Assembly (NCBI RefSeq): GCF_025770765.1
Contig: NZ_JANZKY010000002.1
Location: 310,001 to 374,000, forward strand
Reading direction: 5' to 3'
Length of the DNA stretch: 64,000 nt
DNA from: Propionivibrio soli
GTDB lineage: Bacteria; Pseudomonadota; Gammaproteobacteria; Burkholderiales; Rhodocyclaceae
The notes beneath the pieces are model-generated. The model saw nothing but the letters and a program-made list of their open reading frames with translations, ran no database searches and was not told the DNA's origin. Shown here one piece after another: positions 53,721 to 63,536 of the stretch (position 1 is its first letter; every line of letters begins with the position of its first letter). Position numbers and translations under genes: made by a program.

Positions 53721-54887
53721 ATGCATAGCCACCCCGCAAGCCGTTTGGCCAACATCGCCCCTTTCCATGTGATGGAATTGCTCGCGCGGGCCAAGGCCCT
53801 CGAATCTCAAGGCCGAGACATCATCCACATGGAGGTCGGGGAGCCCGACTTTCCGACCCCTCCGCCGATCGTCGCCGCCGCTCAAGCCCATATTGCATCA
53901 GGTCGTGTTTTCTATACGCCAGCGTTAGGGCTTCCGGAACTACGGGAATCGATTTCCGCCTTCTATCAAACCCGCTATGGTGTTTCTGTCCCGGCTTCGC
54001 GCATCGCGATTACGGCGGGCGCCTCAGGGGCCCTGCTGCTTGCGCTTGCCTGCCTCGCGGAACCGGCGAGTGAATGGTTGCTCACCGATCCGGGCTATCC
54101 GTGCAACAGCAACTTCGTCAGGAGTTTCGAAGGTGTTCCGGTATGCATCCCAGTCGAGACGAACAACAACTATCAACCGACGCTTTCCGACATCAAGCGA
54201 TATTGGACCAACAGGACCGCTGGCGCCCTTTTCGCATCCCCAGCCAATCCTACGGGAACGCTGCTCGATGACCCAACGTTGCGCGACATTGTTGGATATA
54301 TTCGCCAGCGGGGTGGACAACTAATCGTCGACGAGATCTACCACGGGCTGACTTATAAACGAGACGCGATGACCGCGCTTCAATTCGGTGATGATATTTT
54401 TGTCGTACAGAGCTTTTCCAAATACTTCAACATGACCGGCTGGCGCCTCGGCTGGCTCGTCGTGCCTGAACGCTTTACGCGCGACGTGGAAAAGCTCGCC
54501 CAGAATCTGTTCATCTCACCATCTACGCCTGCACAACACGCCGCACTGGCAGCGTTCCGGCCGGAGACGATCGAGATACTGGAGCAACGGCGCCATGAAT
54601 TTTGTCGGCGGCGTGATTACCTGTTACCGGAACTCGAAAAACTTGGCTTTATCGTTCGTGCCAAGCCGGAGGGAGCGTTCTACATCTACGCCGACTGCAG
54701 CGCCATCGCCCGTGATAGCCAGGAACTTGCTCACCGCTTGCTCGAAACAGTAGGAGTTGCGCTCACCCCGGGGCTCGACTTCGGGGCTCAAGCACCCCAG
54801 TCGCATGTCCGCCTCGCCTATACGAGCAGCATCGGAACACTCTCCGAGGCTGTCTCACGGATGCGTGTAGCCCTCGGTAAGGGGTAA
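53721..54887 (+). CDS. class I/II PLP aminotransferase (aspartate aminotransferase-like)
   Basis: 388 residues. Fold type I: 'HMEVGEPDFPTP' near residue 36, 'YTPALGLPELRESIS', 'SPANPTGTLLDD' near 173, 'IVDEIYHGLTY' near 205 and PLP lysine in 'VQSFSKYFNMTGWRLGW' near 237; the final 'RLAYTSSIGTLSEAV' includes the substrate-carboxylate Arg. Many Betaproteobacteria have this gene; the donor is unknown. No ribosome site is seen; TACTAT eight bases before the ATG could be a -10 producing a leaderless mRNA. Confidence 0.87.
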   Translation: MHSHPASRLANIAPFHVMELLARAKALESQGRDIIHMEVGEPDFPTPPPIVAAAQAHIASGRVFYTPALGLPELRESISAFYQTRYGVSVPASRIAITAGASGALLLALACLAEPASEWLLTDPGYPCNSNFVRSFEGVPVCIPVETNNNYQPTLSDIKRYWTNRTAGALFASPANPTGTLLDDPTLRDIVGYIRQRGGQLIVDEIYHGLTYKRDAMTALQFGDDIFVVQSFSKYFNMTGWRLGWLVVPERFTRDVEKLAQNLFISPSTPAQHAALAAFRPETIEILEQRRHEFCRRRDYLLPELEKLGFIVRAKPEGAFYIYADCSAIARDSQELAHRLLETVGVALTPGLDFGAQAPQSHVRLAYTSSIGTLSEAVSRMRVALGKG

Positions 54888-54916
54888 AGCATTCCTTGGA
54901 AGAAGGAAAAGAAAAT

Positions 54917-54942
54917 CGAGGCGTAACACCCGTTACGCCTCG
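54917..54942 (-). terminator. intrinsic terminator of the histone-like gene
   Basis: Stem CGAGGCGTAAC / GTTACGCCTCG of 11 bp with a four-base loop, followed on the minus strand by ATTTTCTTTTCC. It lies 25 bases beyond the stop. Confidence 0.75.
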
Positions 54943-54967
54943 AATCGGTGCGGGACCTGATGCTCGC

Positions 54968-55699
54968 TTACTTTGGACGTGACCCGGTCGGGAATGGCCA
55001 GGCGCCCGTGGGGTTGAGGGCTGATTTGATGCCGGGCGTGGCAGCGGTAGACGGGGCAGCGGCCGCCGTGGCGGACGGTTGAGGAGCTGGGGCCGCCTTT
55101 TTCTCCACCGGTTTTTTGGCGACCGGCTTTGCTGCTGGCTTTGCCGCCGCCTTCGCTGCAGGCTTAGCCGCCGGCTTCTTCGCTACGGCCTTGGCGGCGG
55201 GCTTCGCTGCGGGTTTCTTCGCTACGGCCTTGGCGGCGGGCTTCGCTGCGGGCTTCTTCGCTATGGCCTTGGCGGCAGGCTTCTTTGCTACGGCCTTGGC
55301 GGCGGGCTTCGCTGCCGGCTTCTTCGCTACGGCCTTGGCGGCGGGTTTCGCTGCCGGCTTCTTTGCTACGGCCTTGGCGGCGGGCTTCGCTGCTGGCTTC
55401 TTCGCCACGGCCTTGGCGGCGGGTTTCGCTGCCGGCTTCTTCGCTACAGCCTTGGCGGCGGGTTTTTTCGCCGCAGGCTTAGCAACCGATTTGGCGGCTG
55501 GCTTCTTCGCTGCCGGCTTGGCCGGAGCCTTCGCAGCCGTCTTTACTGCAGGTTTCTTCGCGGCTGCCTTGGCCGCGGGCTTAGCAGTCGCCTTGGGGGC
55601 GGCGCTCTTCACTGCGGGCTTGGCGGCTGCGGCTTTAGGTGCCGCTTTTTTTGCGGCGGGCTTTGCAGCCGCCGCTGGTTTTTTCGCACTTGTTGCCAT
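54968..55699 (-). CDS. histone H1-like / AlgP-like DNA-binding protein with KPAA repeats
   Basis: 243 residues from ATG with a strong AGGAGG upstream. Almost the whole protein is Ala, Lys and Pro. The centre is a 13-residue repeat KKPAAKPAAKAVA with about seven full and several shortened copies, encoded by 39-base near-identical DNA repeats. Such tails bind DNA non-specifically, as in AlgP of Pseudomonas and bacterial H1 homologues. The C-terminal 30 residues lose the repeat and end GAWPFPTGSRPK. Copy number is likely to vary between strains. It is monocistronic with a terminator. Confidence 0.85.
   Translation of the reverse strand: MATSAKKPAAAAKPAAKKAAPKAAAAKPAVKSAAPKATAKPAAKAAAKKPAVKTAAKAPAKPAAKKPAAKSVAKPAAKKPAAKAVAKKPAAKPAAKAVAKKPAAKPAAKAVAKKPAAKPAAKAVAKKPAAKPAAKAVAKKPAAKAIAKKPAAKPAAKAVAKKPAAKPAAKAVAKKPAAKPAAKAAAKPAAKPVAKKPVEKKAAPAPQPSATAAAAPSTAATPGIKSALNPTGAWPFPTGSRPK
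55140..55480 (-). repeat. tandem ~39-base repeats coding KKPAAKPAAKAVA
   Basis: Near-identical 39-base units in phase with the reading frame, interrupted by 27-base shorter units. They are coding repeats, not a CRISPR array. Confidence 0.85.
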
Positions 55700-56373
55700 G
55701 TCAACCTCCTTCATTGATTTCGAGGAATACGTCCAACTGGAGCACTGCGAGAAAAACGATCCGTGGAAGCGGATCATTCAATAAGCGCTCCGAAGAGGCG
55801 CCGATTGAATACTTAAGCGGGCTGCCGACCCATCCGACTGCCCGCCGAAATACGCTCGGGATCGCCAAGGAGATGGCTCCGAGACACGATTGAACGGTGT
55901 TTCTCAATGCATGAAGCATATGACCTCCGCCTTGCCGAGAGGCACGAAACCTCATCGCGCAAGGCGAAAAAAGGGACCAATGGAGAGAAAAGGCGGAGGG
56001 ATTCGACGCGAAACCGGGGCCGTTTGACATCGGCCATGTCAGACACTGAGCAGTCAACGTGTGATCGTGCAATCCGCGTACGTCCATCACAGTTAGCATC
56101 CGGGAGATCGCTAGCCCTTTGTGGCTACCTCAAACCGATGCGCGCGCCTCGAGGGCAAATCTAGCTACTACATATTGTGTTGCCCACCATATTCGCAACT
56201 AATTCTAGTAGCGCCCTCTACTTGACGCAAGCGTTTTTTTGTGGTCCGTCATTTTTGAATAGAATCTGTCGTATTCAAGCCACGCATATATGACGACCGC
56301 ATACGACATGTGCAAGACAGAAGCACTTGTTGCGACGGATGACAGGCCTAGAGAAATGCGCAGGTGTCGCCGG
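55700..56373. other. 674-base region without a gene
   Basis: No credible coding sequence. It contains the upstream region of the histone-like gene and, near 56238-56265, a promoter-like pair (TTTGTG, 16 bases, TAGAAT) directed to the plus strand and into the antisense of ampD. Nothing else can be assigned. Confidence 0.5.
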
Positions 56374-56970
56374 TTAGCGCGAGGCGTTGTTTCCACCGGA
56401 CAAGTGCGCCCCGGGAAGCGACACCCTCTGCCATTCGAACCAGGGCCCCGGGTCGGTCTTGCGTCCCGGAGCGACGTCAGAGTGTCCGGCAATGTCTCGA
56501 AGCGGATAAGCCGCACTTAACGCACGCAGAAGATCTGCCAAGCAATCATACTGGGCCTCGTCGAAAGGCGTTTGGTCATCGCCCTCTAGCTCAACGCCAA
56601 TCGAGAAATCGTTGCACCGGTCGCGACCGCTCCACGACGAACGCCCTGCATGCCAGGCGCGTTTGTCGCACGAAACGAACTGCAGCAGATCACCGTTCCG
56701 CCGAATAAGGAAATGGGCAGACACCCTCATTGAGCTGATCTGCGCAAAGTACGGATGTTCGGTCGGATCGAGCTTATTGGTAAAGAGGTCCTCGATGCCA
56801 CGCCCACCAAACTGCCCCGGTGGAAGACTGATTGCGTGGATTACCACCAGCGAGACGAGTGTTCCTGCTGGTCGATCGTCGAAGTTCGGCGAATCAATAC
56901 GGCACGCGCCGTCCATCCACCCATCATGAAAATTCGCGGGTTTTTCACGGGCAGGCGCCGCATCCGTCAT
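56374..56970 (-). CDS. ampD: 1,6-anhydro-N-acetylmuramyl-L-alanine amidase
   Basis: 198 residues. Cytoplasmic zinc amidase of peptidoglycan recycling; in some species its loss induces beta-lactamase. Zinc ligands: His in 'LVVIHAISLPPG' near residue 45, then 'AGHSDVAPGRKTDPG' near 163 with the second His and the Asp. 'AHFLIRRNGDLLQFVSCDKRAWHAG' (two parts) is the AmpD/N-acetylmuramoyl-L-Ala signature. Overlaps the pilR stop by 4 bases. Confidence 0.93.
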   Translation of the reverse strand: MTDAAPAREKPANFHDGWMDGACRIDSPNFDDRPAGTLVSLVVIHAISLPPGQFGGRGIEDLFTNKLDPTEHPYFAQISSMRVSAHFLIRRNGDLLQFVSCDKRAWHAGRSSWSGRDRCNDFSIGVELEGDDQTPFDEAQYDCLADLLRALSAAYPLRDIAGHSDVAPGRKTDPGPWFEWQRVSLPGAHLSGGNNASR

Positions 56971-58334
56971 TCTTCGATACCTAGGCGCTCGATCCGATAA
57001 CGCAAGGAGCGGAAAGTGACTCCGAGAGCCCTGGCAGCAGCCGTTCGGTTGAAGCCGGTCTTCGCCAGAGCGTCGAGAATGATTTGACGCTCGACGCGAT
57101 TCATGTGATCGTCAAGCGTCTCTCCCGCTCTGCAAATACCTTCGTCATTTGGGGTGGAAGCGAGGAGTTGGAGATCGTCAACCTCGATGCGTTTCCCCGC
57201 GCAAAGGGCGGTCGCGCGTTCCAGTATGTTCTCGAGTTCGCGGACGTTTCCAGGATACGAATACGCGCATAGGGCGCGCTCCGCTTCCTCGGCAAGCACC
57301 GGGGCAGATCCCTCGCAAATGCGGGCAAGTATGGACTCGACGAGAGGGGGGATATCCTCTTGGCGCTCACGCAAAGGCGGCATTCTTAGTTCGATGACAT
57401 TGAGGCGATAATACAAATCCTGCCGAAACGTTCCTGCATCTACACAATCCTTCAGGTTGCGATGCGTCGCTGAAACGATGCGAACGTCCACAGGCTCTTC
57501 GGTCGCCGACCCGACTTTTCGCACTCTCTTTTCCTGAATCGCCCGCAGTAGTTTCACCTGCATCGCAAGAGGCAGATCAGCGACTTCGTCGAGAAACAAA
57601 GTTCCTCCTTTAGCCGCCTGGAAGAAGCCTTCCCGATCTGCGTCCGCTCCGGTGAAAGCGCCTTTTCTGTAGCCAAAAAATTCGCTTTCCATCAAGTTTT
57701 CGGGAATCGCCCCACAATTGACGGGAACGAATGGGGCCGCGTAGCGAGAGCTTTGCGAGTGAATGAGCCGAGCCGCAAGTTCTTTGCCACTTCCGGACTC
57801 GCCAGAAATGTAAACGGGAGCTTGACTACGCGCGAGCTTCTCGATCGTCTCCTGCACGTGCGTAATAGCGGCGGAAGAGCCGATCAGTTGAGCACGACTG
57901 TCCCCCACATTGCGGAGGTCTAAATCGCGAGCAGGTAGGTTTATCGCCGACTTGATGAGGGTGCGCAGTTGATCGAGTGCAACCGGTTTTGAAAGGTAAT
58001 CGAATGCGCCGGCCTTGAGCGCAGCCACGGCATTGTCCGCGCTGCCAAACGCGGTGATTACCGCGACCGGAGTCTCACCATACTCCGCTCCAATCAAGCG
58101 CACGATATCGAGCCCGGTTCCGTCGGGCAGCCGCATATCGGTCAGACACAAGCCATAGCGTTCACGAGCAAGAAACACTTTGGCTTCCGCAACCGTCGCG
58201 GCGCAATCCGCCGACAGCCCCATGCGGGCCAGCGTCAGATCAAGCAGTTCCCTGATATCCGCTTCGTCGTCGACGACTAGAACCCTTGCCGGTTCTCCCC
58301 GCGCCCTGCGCTCTGGCCTGCTCGTCCCTGTCAA
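56967..58334 (-). CDS. pilR: sigma-54-dependent response regulator PilR
   Basis: 455 residues. REC domain with phospho-Asp66 ('CLTDMRLPDG'), AAA+ domain with Walker A 'GESGSGKE' near 175, the sigma-54 contact loop 'GAFTGA' near 235, Walker B 'LFLDEVADLP', and a Fis-type helix-turn-helix at the C-terminus ('NRTAAARALGVTFRSLRYRIE'). Activates type IV pilin transcription in related species. Coupled by 4-base overlaps to pilS and ampD. It could control other RpoN promoters as well. Confidence 0.9.
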   Translation of the reverse strand: MTGTSRPERRARGEPARVLVVDDEADIRELLDLTLARMGLSADCAATVAEAKVFLARERYGLCLTDMRLPDGTGLDIVRLIGAEYGETPVAVITAFGSADNAVAALKAGAFDYLSKPVALDQLRTLIKSAINLPARDLDLRNVGDSRAQLIGSSAAITHVQETIEKLARSQAPVYISGESGSGKELAARLIHSQSSRYAAPFVPVNCGAIPENLMESEFFGYRKGAFTGADADREGFFQAAKGGTLFLDEVADLPLAMQVKLLRAIQEKRVRKVGSATEEPVDVRIVSATHRNLKDCVDAGTFRQDLYYRLNVIELRMPPLRERQEDIPPLVESILARICEGSAPVLAEEAERALCAYSYPGNVRELENILERATALCAGKRIEVDDLQLLASTPNDEGICRAGETLDDHMNRVERQIILDALAKTGFNRTAAARALGVTFRSLRYRIERLGIEE

Positions 58335-59920
58335 CTGACCGCCCCCCCGGCAATTCGAAAATCGGCTCCCTGGCCGACATCGCTCTGTACCAAATCCAAC
58401 TGTGCACCGTTGGCCTCGCAGAGCTCGCGCGCAATATACAAGCCCAAGCCCGTCCCACGGTTATGTGTGGTAAAGAATGGCTCGAAGATCTGCTCGGCAT
58501 ACTTTTCGTCGACACCCTCGCCGTCGTCGACCACATGGATATCGACGACCCCGTGTCGCGTGCCGTCACGTACCTTCACCGTCACACTTCCCTCGAGTCC
58601 GCGCGAATGACGCAACGCGTTCCCAATCAGGTTCCAGGTCACCTGATAGAAGTGGGAACGATCGAAAAGGATCGCCCCCTCTCCTTCGATATCCAGCTTG
58701 ATGATGCCCGAGGATATCGTTTCCTTGAGCGCGTACTCTTCGACGATCGACGGTAACGCCTCTCGCAAATCGACCCGTTCCAGCACGGCCCGATCACGGC
58801 GGCCCAACTCGAGGACTTCGCTCACGATGCGTTCGACCCGGCGCGCATTGTCAAGGATGATGCGCAGCAATCGCTCGCTCGTCGGGTCACTCATTTCTTC
58901 TTGCAGTAACTCGCCCGCGTGGTTGATGGCGGACAAGGGATTACGTATCTCGTGCGCAATATTCGCGGTAAGACGCCCGAGGGCAGCGAGCTTGAGTTGC
59001 CGTGCCTGTTCCTGCACCTGGCTCATGTCCTCGAGAAAAACGAGAACGTCTCGCTCGGAGCTCTCCGTCGCCACGAACCGCGCGCGCAGATGCATTCCAC
59101 TGGCAGGCGCCCGGACCAACACCTGCTCGTCGCTTTCACGTTCGCACCAATCCGAAAATCCTTGGGCAAGCTCCGTGGAACAATAGACGAGCTTGCGATT
59201 CGAAGGATTGGACAGCCCAAGCAACTGCTCTGCGCACGGGTTATGCTGCTTAACCAAGCCGTCGCGGCCAATTACGAGGACGCCATCTTGCATACCCTCG
59301 ATAACACGCTGTCCAATGACAGTCTGGTTGCGTAAAGCGACTCCCCGCCTACGAGCCAGCTCTTCGTTCGCCACGACGCGTCGTGCCAAAAGGCTGGCCG
59401 AACCAGCGACACCAAAGAATCCCGCGCTCAGCAATCCGGCCTGGAAGAAATCGCTGATGTCCGCTTCGCCGATAAGAGCGCGCACGGAATGTTCGAGGAG
59501 CACGGCGAGGGTCGCCGTGGCCGCATAAAAAAGCACCAATCGCCCCTGCCCGACAAGCCCGGCACCCGCCAACGTCACGAGCAGCATGGCAGCGAGCCCC
59601 GCCCGGATTCCTCCACCGACGTGGCTCAATATAACGAACACCGCGATGTCCACGAGCACGTGGAAGCTGAGCTGCACATTGAAATGACGACGGTAGTAGT
59701 GCAACCCAATGAGCGAGAAAGTTGTCGCGAGTAGATAGAGGGTCGTTACCGCCAAATGCAGTAAGCCGCCCGATGGGGTGAAGATGGAGAACGTAGACGG
59801 GTGAAGAATGGACGACGTAAAAAGCAGACCTGCGATGCAGAACCGGTACAAGTTGAAGTACCGCAGTGACTTCCAGTACGCATCAGTAAACACGCCAGAT
59901 CTCATATCGATGCCCGGCAT
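58331..59920 (-). CDS. pilS: membrane sensor histidine kinase PilS
   Basis: 529 residues. Six membrane segments within about 25-190 ('SLRYFNLYRF' start and 'LYLLATTFSLIGLHYY' etc.), a PAS domain near 200-290, and a HisKA/HATPase core with phospho-His in 'NIAHEIRNPLSAI' near 320, N box 'NLIGNALRHSRG' and G box 'GTGLGLYIAREL'. This is the PilS architecture: six-helix polar membrane sensor with one PAS. Paired with pilR by a 4-base overlap. The start is not fixed by a ribosome site; MRSGVF six codons in is an option. Confidence 0.88.
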   Translation of the reverse strand: MPGIDMRSGVFTDAYWKSLRYFNLYRFCIAGLLFTSSILHPSTFSIFTPSGGLLHLAVTTLYLLATTFSLIGLHYYRRHFNVQLSFHVLVDIAVFVILSHVGGGIRAGLAAMLLVTLAGAGLVGQGRLVLFYAATATLAVLLEHSVRALIGEADISDFFQAGLLSAGFFGVAGSASLLARRVVANEELARRRGVALRNQTVIGQRVIEGMQDGVLVIGRDGLVKQHNPCAEQLLGLSNPSNRKLVYCSTELAQGFSDWCERESDEQVLVRAPASGMHLRARFVATESSERDVLVFLEDMSQVQEQARQLKLAALGRLTANIAHEIRNPLSAINHAGELLQEEMSDPTSERLLRIILDNARRVERIVSEVLELGRRDRAVLERVDLREALPSIVEEYALKETISSGIIKLDIEGEGAILFDRSHFYQVTWNLIGNALRHSRGLEGSVTVKVRDGTRHGVVDIHVVDDGEGVDEKYAEQIFEPFFTTHNRGTGLGLYIARELCEANGAQLDLVQSDVGQGADFRIAGGAVS

Positions 59921-59926
59921 GACGAG

Positions 59927-60160
59927 TCAGCGAGCACGCCTCACACCAGCTTCGCGCTGATGATTTTCGCAGCAATAGTAGCGACCATCTACCAAGAGGC
60001 TTTCGCTGATCGGCTGGTTCACACCGCAGTAAGAGCACTTAACCATCGACTCTGGCGGCCGCGCACCCTTTTCTTGTTCTTGCTTATGGCCGCCTCTCAC
60101 TGCACGCCGCACAAAGCTGACGGCGACGTAAACCAGGATCAGGAGGATAAGGTATTTCAT
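59927..60160 (-). CDS. PP0621-like small membrane protein with zinc ribbon
   Basis: 77 residues. N-terminal membrane helix (about 1-20) then a short basic linker and 'CSYCGVNQPISESLLVDGRYYCC' (in two parts) giving a CxxC...CC potential zinc site. This is the PP0621-family pattern found upstream of pilS in several Proteobacteria. Function unknown. It precedes pilS by six bases and is co-transcribed. Confidence 0.7.
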   Translation of the reverse strand: MKYLILLILVYVAVSFVRRAVRGGHKQEQEKGARPPESMVKCSYCGVNQPISESLLVDGRYYCCENHQREAGVRRAR

Positions 60161-60301
60161 CGCTGCAGCGATTTGCTAGTAATCGCCACAGCATAGCAGA
60201 ACTGGGATACGGAGACGTGAAGCAGTCAGGAAGCGGAGAAGTTGGTCAAGCCGAGGAAGCACCTACAGGTTTCCAAGAGGAGCCGAGCCGAAGATGGGCA
60301 A

Positions 60302-60324
60302 TAAAAAACCAGCGCAAAGGCTGG
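60302..60324 (-). terminator. intrinsic terminator after tRNA-Pro
   Basis: CCAGC / GCTGG stem with a loop of six and TTTTTTATT on the minus strand, 46 bases past the tRNA. Confidence 0.65.
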
Positions 60325-60369
60325 CATCGTTCCCTTCCCTACTCTTCGAACCTAACCGACGTTGTTCTT

Positions 60370-60447
<78 letters not shown>

Positions 60448-60465
60448 ACCGAAGCAACGACAGCG

Positions 60466-61434
60466 CTAGAAGGACCTAGCAACAGCGAAGACGCATAATT
60501 CTAGCAAAGAATCTTTATATGGGGAAGCGGGTAAGGCGTTCAACGCATCTGATGCCTTCGCTGCCTCCAGCTCCGCTTGTCTGCGAGTATGGTCAAGTGC
60601 CCCCGTCTCACGAATGGCGGCCAATACGGCGGGAAAGTCATCGCGCCCACCGTTCTCGATCGCTCGCCGCACGCTACCCGCCTGCTCCGCAGAACCGTTC
60701 TGCATCACGTAAATCAGCGGCAACGTCGGCTTACCTTCGGCCAAGTCGTCCCCAAGGTGCTTGCCCGTCTCGACTTCGGCTCCGGAATAGTCGAGCACGT
60801 CGTCTATCAATTGAAAGGCCGTACCCAGATGCATCCCGTACTTGGCCATAGCGATTTCGATCTCGCCCGAACCGTTCCCGACGATGGCGCCCAACTGCGC
60901 CGCCGCCTCGAACAGCTTGGCCGTTTTGTATTGAATGACCTGCAGGTAGCGCGCTTCATCGACGTCCGCGTCATGGCAGTTCATCAGTTGGAGGACTTCG
61001 CCCTCGGCGATGATGTTTGTAGCGTCGGACAACACTCGCATGACGCGCATGTCGCCAACTTCGACCATCATCTGGAAAGAACGCGAGTACAGGAAATCGC
61101 CGACAAGTACGCTGGCGGCGTTGCCAAAAAGGGCATTTGCCGTTTCCCGACCCCGCCTTAGCTCCGATTCGTCGACTACGTCATCGTGCAATAGCGATGC
61201 CGTGTGAATGAACTCGATCACCGCCGCTAGCTGATGGTGGTTTTTCCCCCGGTAACCCAGCGCTCCGGCTACGAGCAGGACAAGCGCCGGCCGCAGACGC
61301 TTGCCGCCGCTTTGCACGATATACTCGGCCACCTGTCGCACCAATGCGACGTCGGAATCAAGACGTCTGCGGATAACGGCATCGACTGCCGCCATATCAG
61401 GGCGAATCAGGTTGTAGAGCTGTTCTAGCTTCAC
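60466..61434 (-). CDS. ispB: octaprenyl diphosphate synthase
   Basis: 322 residues. Extends farnesyl diphosphate to the C40 side chain of ubiquinone and menaquinone. Aspartate-rich motifs DDVVD (in LLHDDVVDES, near 85) and 'LIDDVLDYSG' near 212 are present, as is 'GGKRLRPALVLL' near 43. Long-chain product is inferred from small residues before the first motif ('AVIEFIHTA'). Followed by tRNA-Pro. Confidence 0.95.
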   Translation of the reverse strand: MKLEQLYNLIRPDMAAVDAVIRRRLDSDVALVRQVAEYIVQSGGKRLRPALVLLVAGALGYRGKNHHQLAAVIEFIHTASLLHDDVVDESELRRGRETANALFGNAASVLVGDFLYSRSFQMMVEVGDMRVMRVLSDATNIIAEGEVLQLMNCHDADVDEARYLQVIQYKTAKLFEAAAQLGAIVGNGSGEIEIAMAKYGMHLGTAFQLIDDVLDYSGAEVETGKHLGDDLAEGKPTLPLIYVMQNGSAEQAGSVRRAIENGGRDDFPAVLAAIRETGALDHTRRQAELEAAKASDALNALPASPYKDSLLELCVFAVARSF

Positions 61435-61743
61435 GAAAGTGCCCGCGGCAAAAAAACTTATGAATCTTAGGGGGCGGCCACAGGCCAGTCAAGCTACGAA
61501 CGATTAACAGTTGATGCGTTCGGGCACGGTGCCGCGGCACGTTTTCTGCCTTTAGTGAAGGGAGAAACACAGCGGCGGCTAATGCCTTCGGTGCCCCATT
61601 GACACCATTTCTTCAGAGCCGCGTCACCAAAATACAGGGCACGCCGGCAAATCCTAACCATGACGAACTCTTTGACTATGAATGGGAAATACGTATAATG
61701 CACGGTTCTTCGTTTCACTTTAACTTGTTCTTTGGAGTCCAAC
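61435..61743. other. 309-base divergent intergenic region with the rplU promoter
   Basis: No gene. It carries a strong promoter for rplU at 61672-61699; the rest, towards ispB, shows nothing assignable. Confidence 0.6.
61672..61699 (+). promoter_or_regulatory. sigma-70 promoter of rplU-rpmA
   Basis: TTGACT and TATAAT separated by 16 bases, a near-consensus pair. Start near 61706, 38 bases before rplU. Confidence 0.85.
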
Positions 61744-62055
61744 ATGTACGCGGTCATAAAAACCGGTGGCAAGCAGTATCGTGTCGTCGCTGGCGAAAAA
61801 TTGAAAATAGAACAGATACCGGCAGAGGTTGGCGCAGAAGTGACGCTTGATGAAGTGCTGATGGTTGGCGAAGGAGAGTCCGTGCAAATCGGCGCTCCGC
61901 TCGTTGCCGGCGCGACTGTCAAGGCTACTGTGCTCTCGCAAGGCCGTCATGACAAGGTCAAGATCTTCAAGATGCGTCGTCGCAAGCACTATCAGAAGCA
62001 TCAGGGCCACCGTCAGAATTACACGGAAATCCGCATCGACGGTATTTCGGCCTAA
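61744..62055 (+). CDS. rplU: 50S ribosomal protein L21
   Basis: 103 residues. '[20 protein letters not shown]' start and '[23 protein letters not shown]' (two parts) end are diagnostic. Ribosome site TTTGGAG. Co-transcribed with rpmA after 18 bases, then a terminator. Confidence 0.98.
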   Translation: MYAVIKTGGKQYRVVAGEKLKIEQIPAEVGAEVTLDEVLMVGEGESVQIGAPLVAGATVKATVLSQGRHDKVKIFKMRRRKHYQKHQGHRQNYTEIRIDGISA

Positions 62056-62073
62056 CGGAAAGGATACTGAAAC

Positions 62074-62334
62074 ATGGCACACAAAAAGGCAGGCGGCAGT
62101 TCTCGCAACGGCCGCGAATCGGAATCGAAACGGCTTGGCGTCAAGCGTTACGGTGGTGAAGCTGTTTTGGCCGGCAACATTATCGTTCGCCAGCGCGGTA
62201 CGGAATTCCACCCAGGCGAAAACGTCGGCGTGGGCAAGGACCATACGCTGTTCGCTCTCGTGGACGGGCAAGTGCAGTTCACGCTGAAAGGCGCGAAGCA
62301 GCGCCGCACCGTGAGCATCGTCCCGGCAGCCTAG
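62074..62334 (+). CDS. rpmA: 50S ribosomal protein L27
   Basis: 86 residues. '[22 protein letters not shown]' N-terminus (as read in two parts) reaches the peptidyl-transferase centre; '[19 protein letters not shown]' is typical. No N-terminal extension, so no Prp-type cleavage is expected. Confidence 0.98.
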   Translation: MAHKKAGGSSRNGRESESKRLGVKRYGGEAVLAGNIIVRQRGTEFHPGENVGVGKDHTLFALVDGQVQFTLKGAKQRRTVSIVPAA

Positions 62335-62380
62335 GCTACGACACGGCAAGATTGCGGTTCCGCTCCGCCATGGCGGCAGA

Positions 62381-63534
<1,154 letters not shown>

Positions 63535-63536
63535 CG

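Noticed and set aside
55140-55480. Possible CRISPR array (regular ~39-base repeats)
   Set aside because: The units have no unique spacers, stay in frame and encode the Lys/Ala/Pro repeat.
55079-55784. Gly/Arg- and Ala/Phe-rich open frames opposite the histone-like gene
   Set aside because: Low-complexity translation of the KPAA repeat on the wrong strand.
56290-56520. 76-codon plus-strand frame antisense to the end of ampD
   Set aside because: A promoter-like site lies upstream but the peptide has no recognisable features; kept only as a possible RNA.
58331-59920. Assignment of the histidine kinase as PrsK (PEP-CTERM regulator)
   Set aside because: The six-helix N-terminus with one PAS domain and the pairing with this regulator fit PilS; no GAF domain of PrsK is seen.
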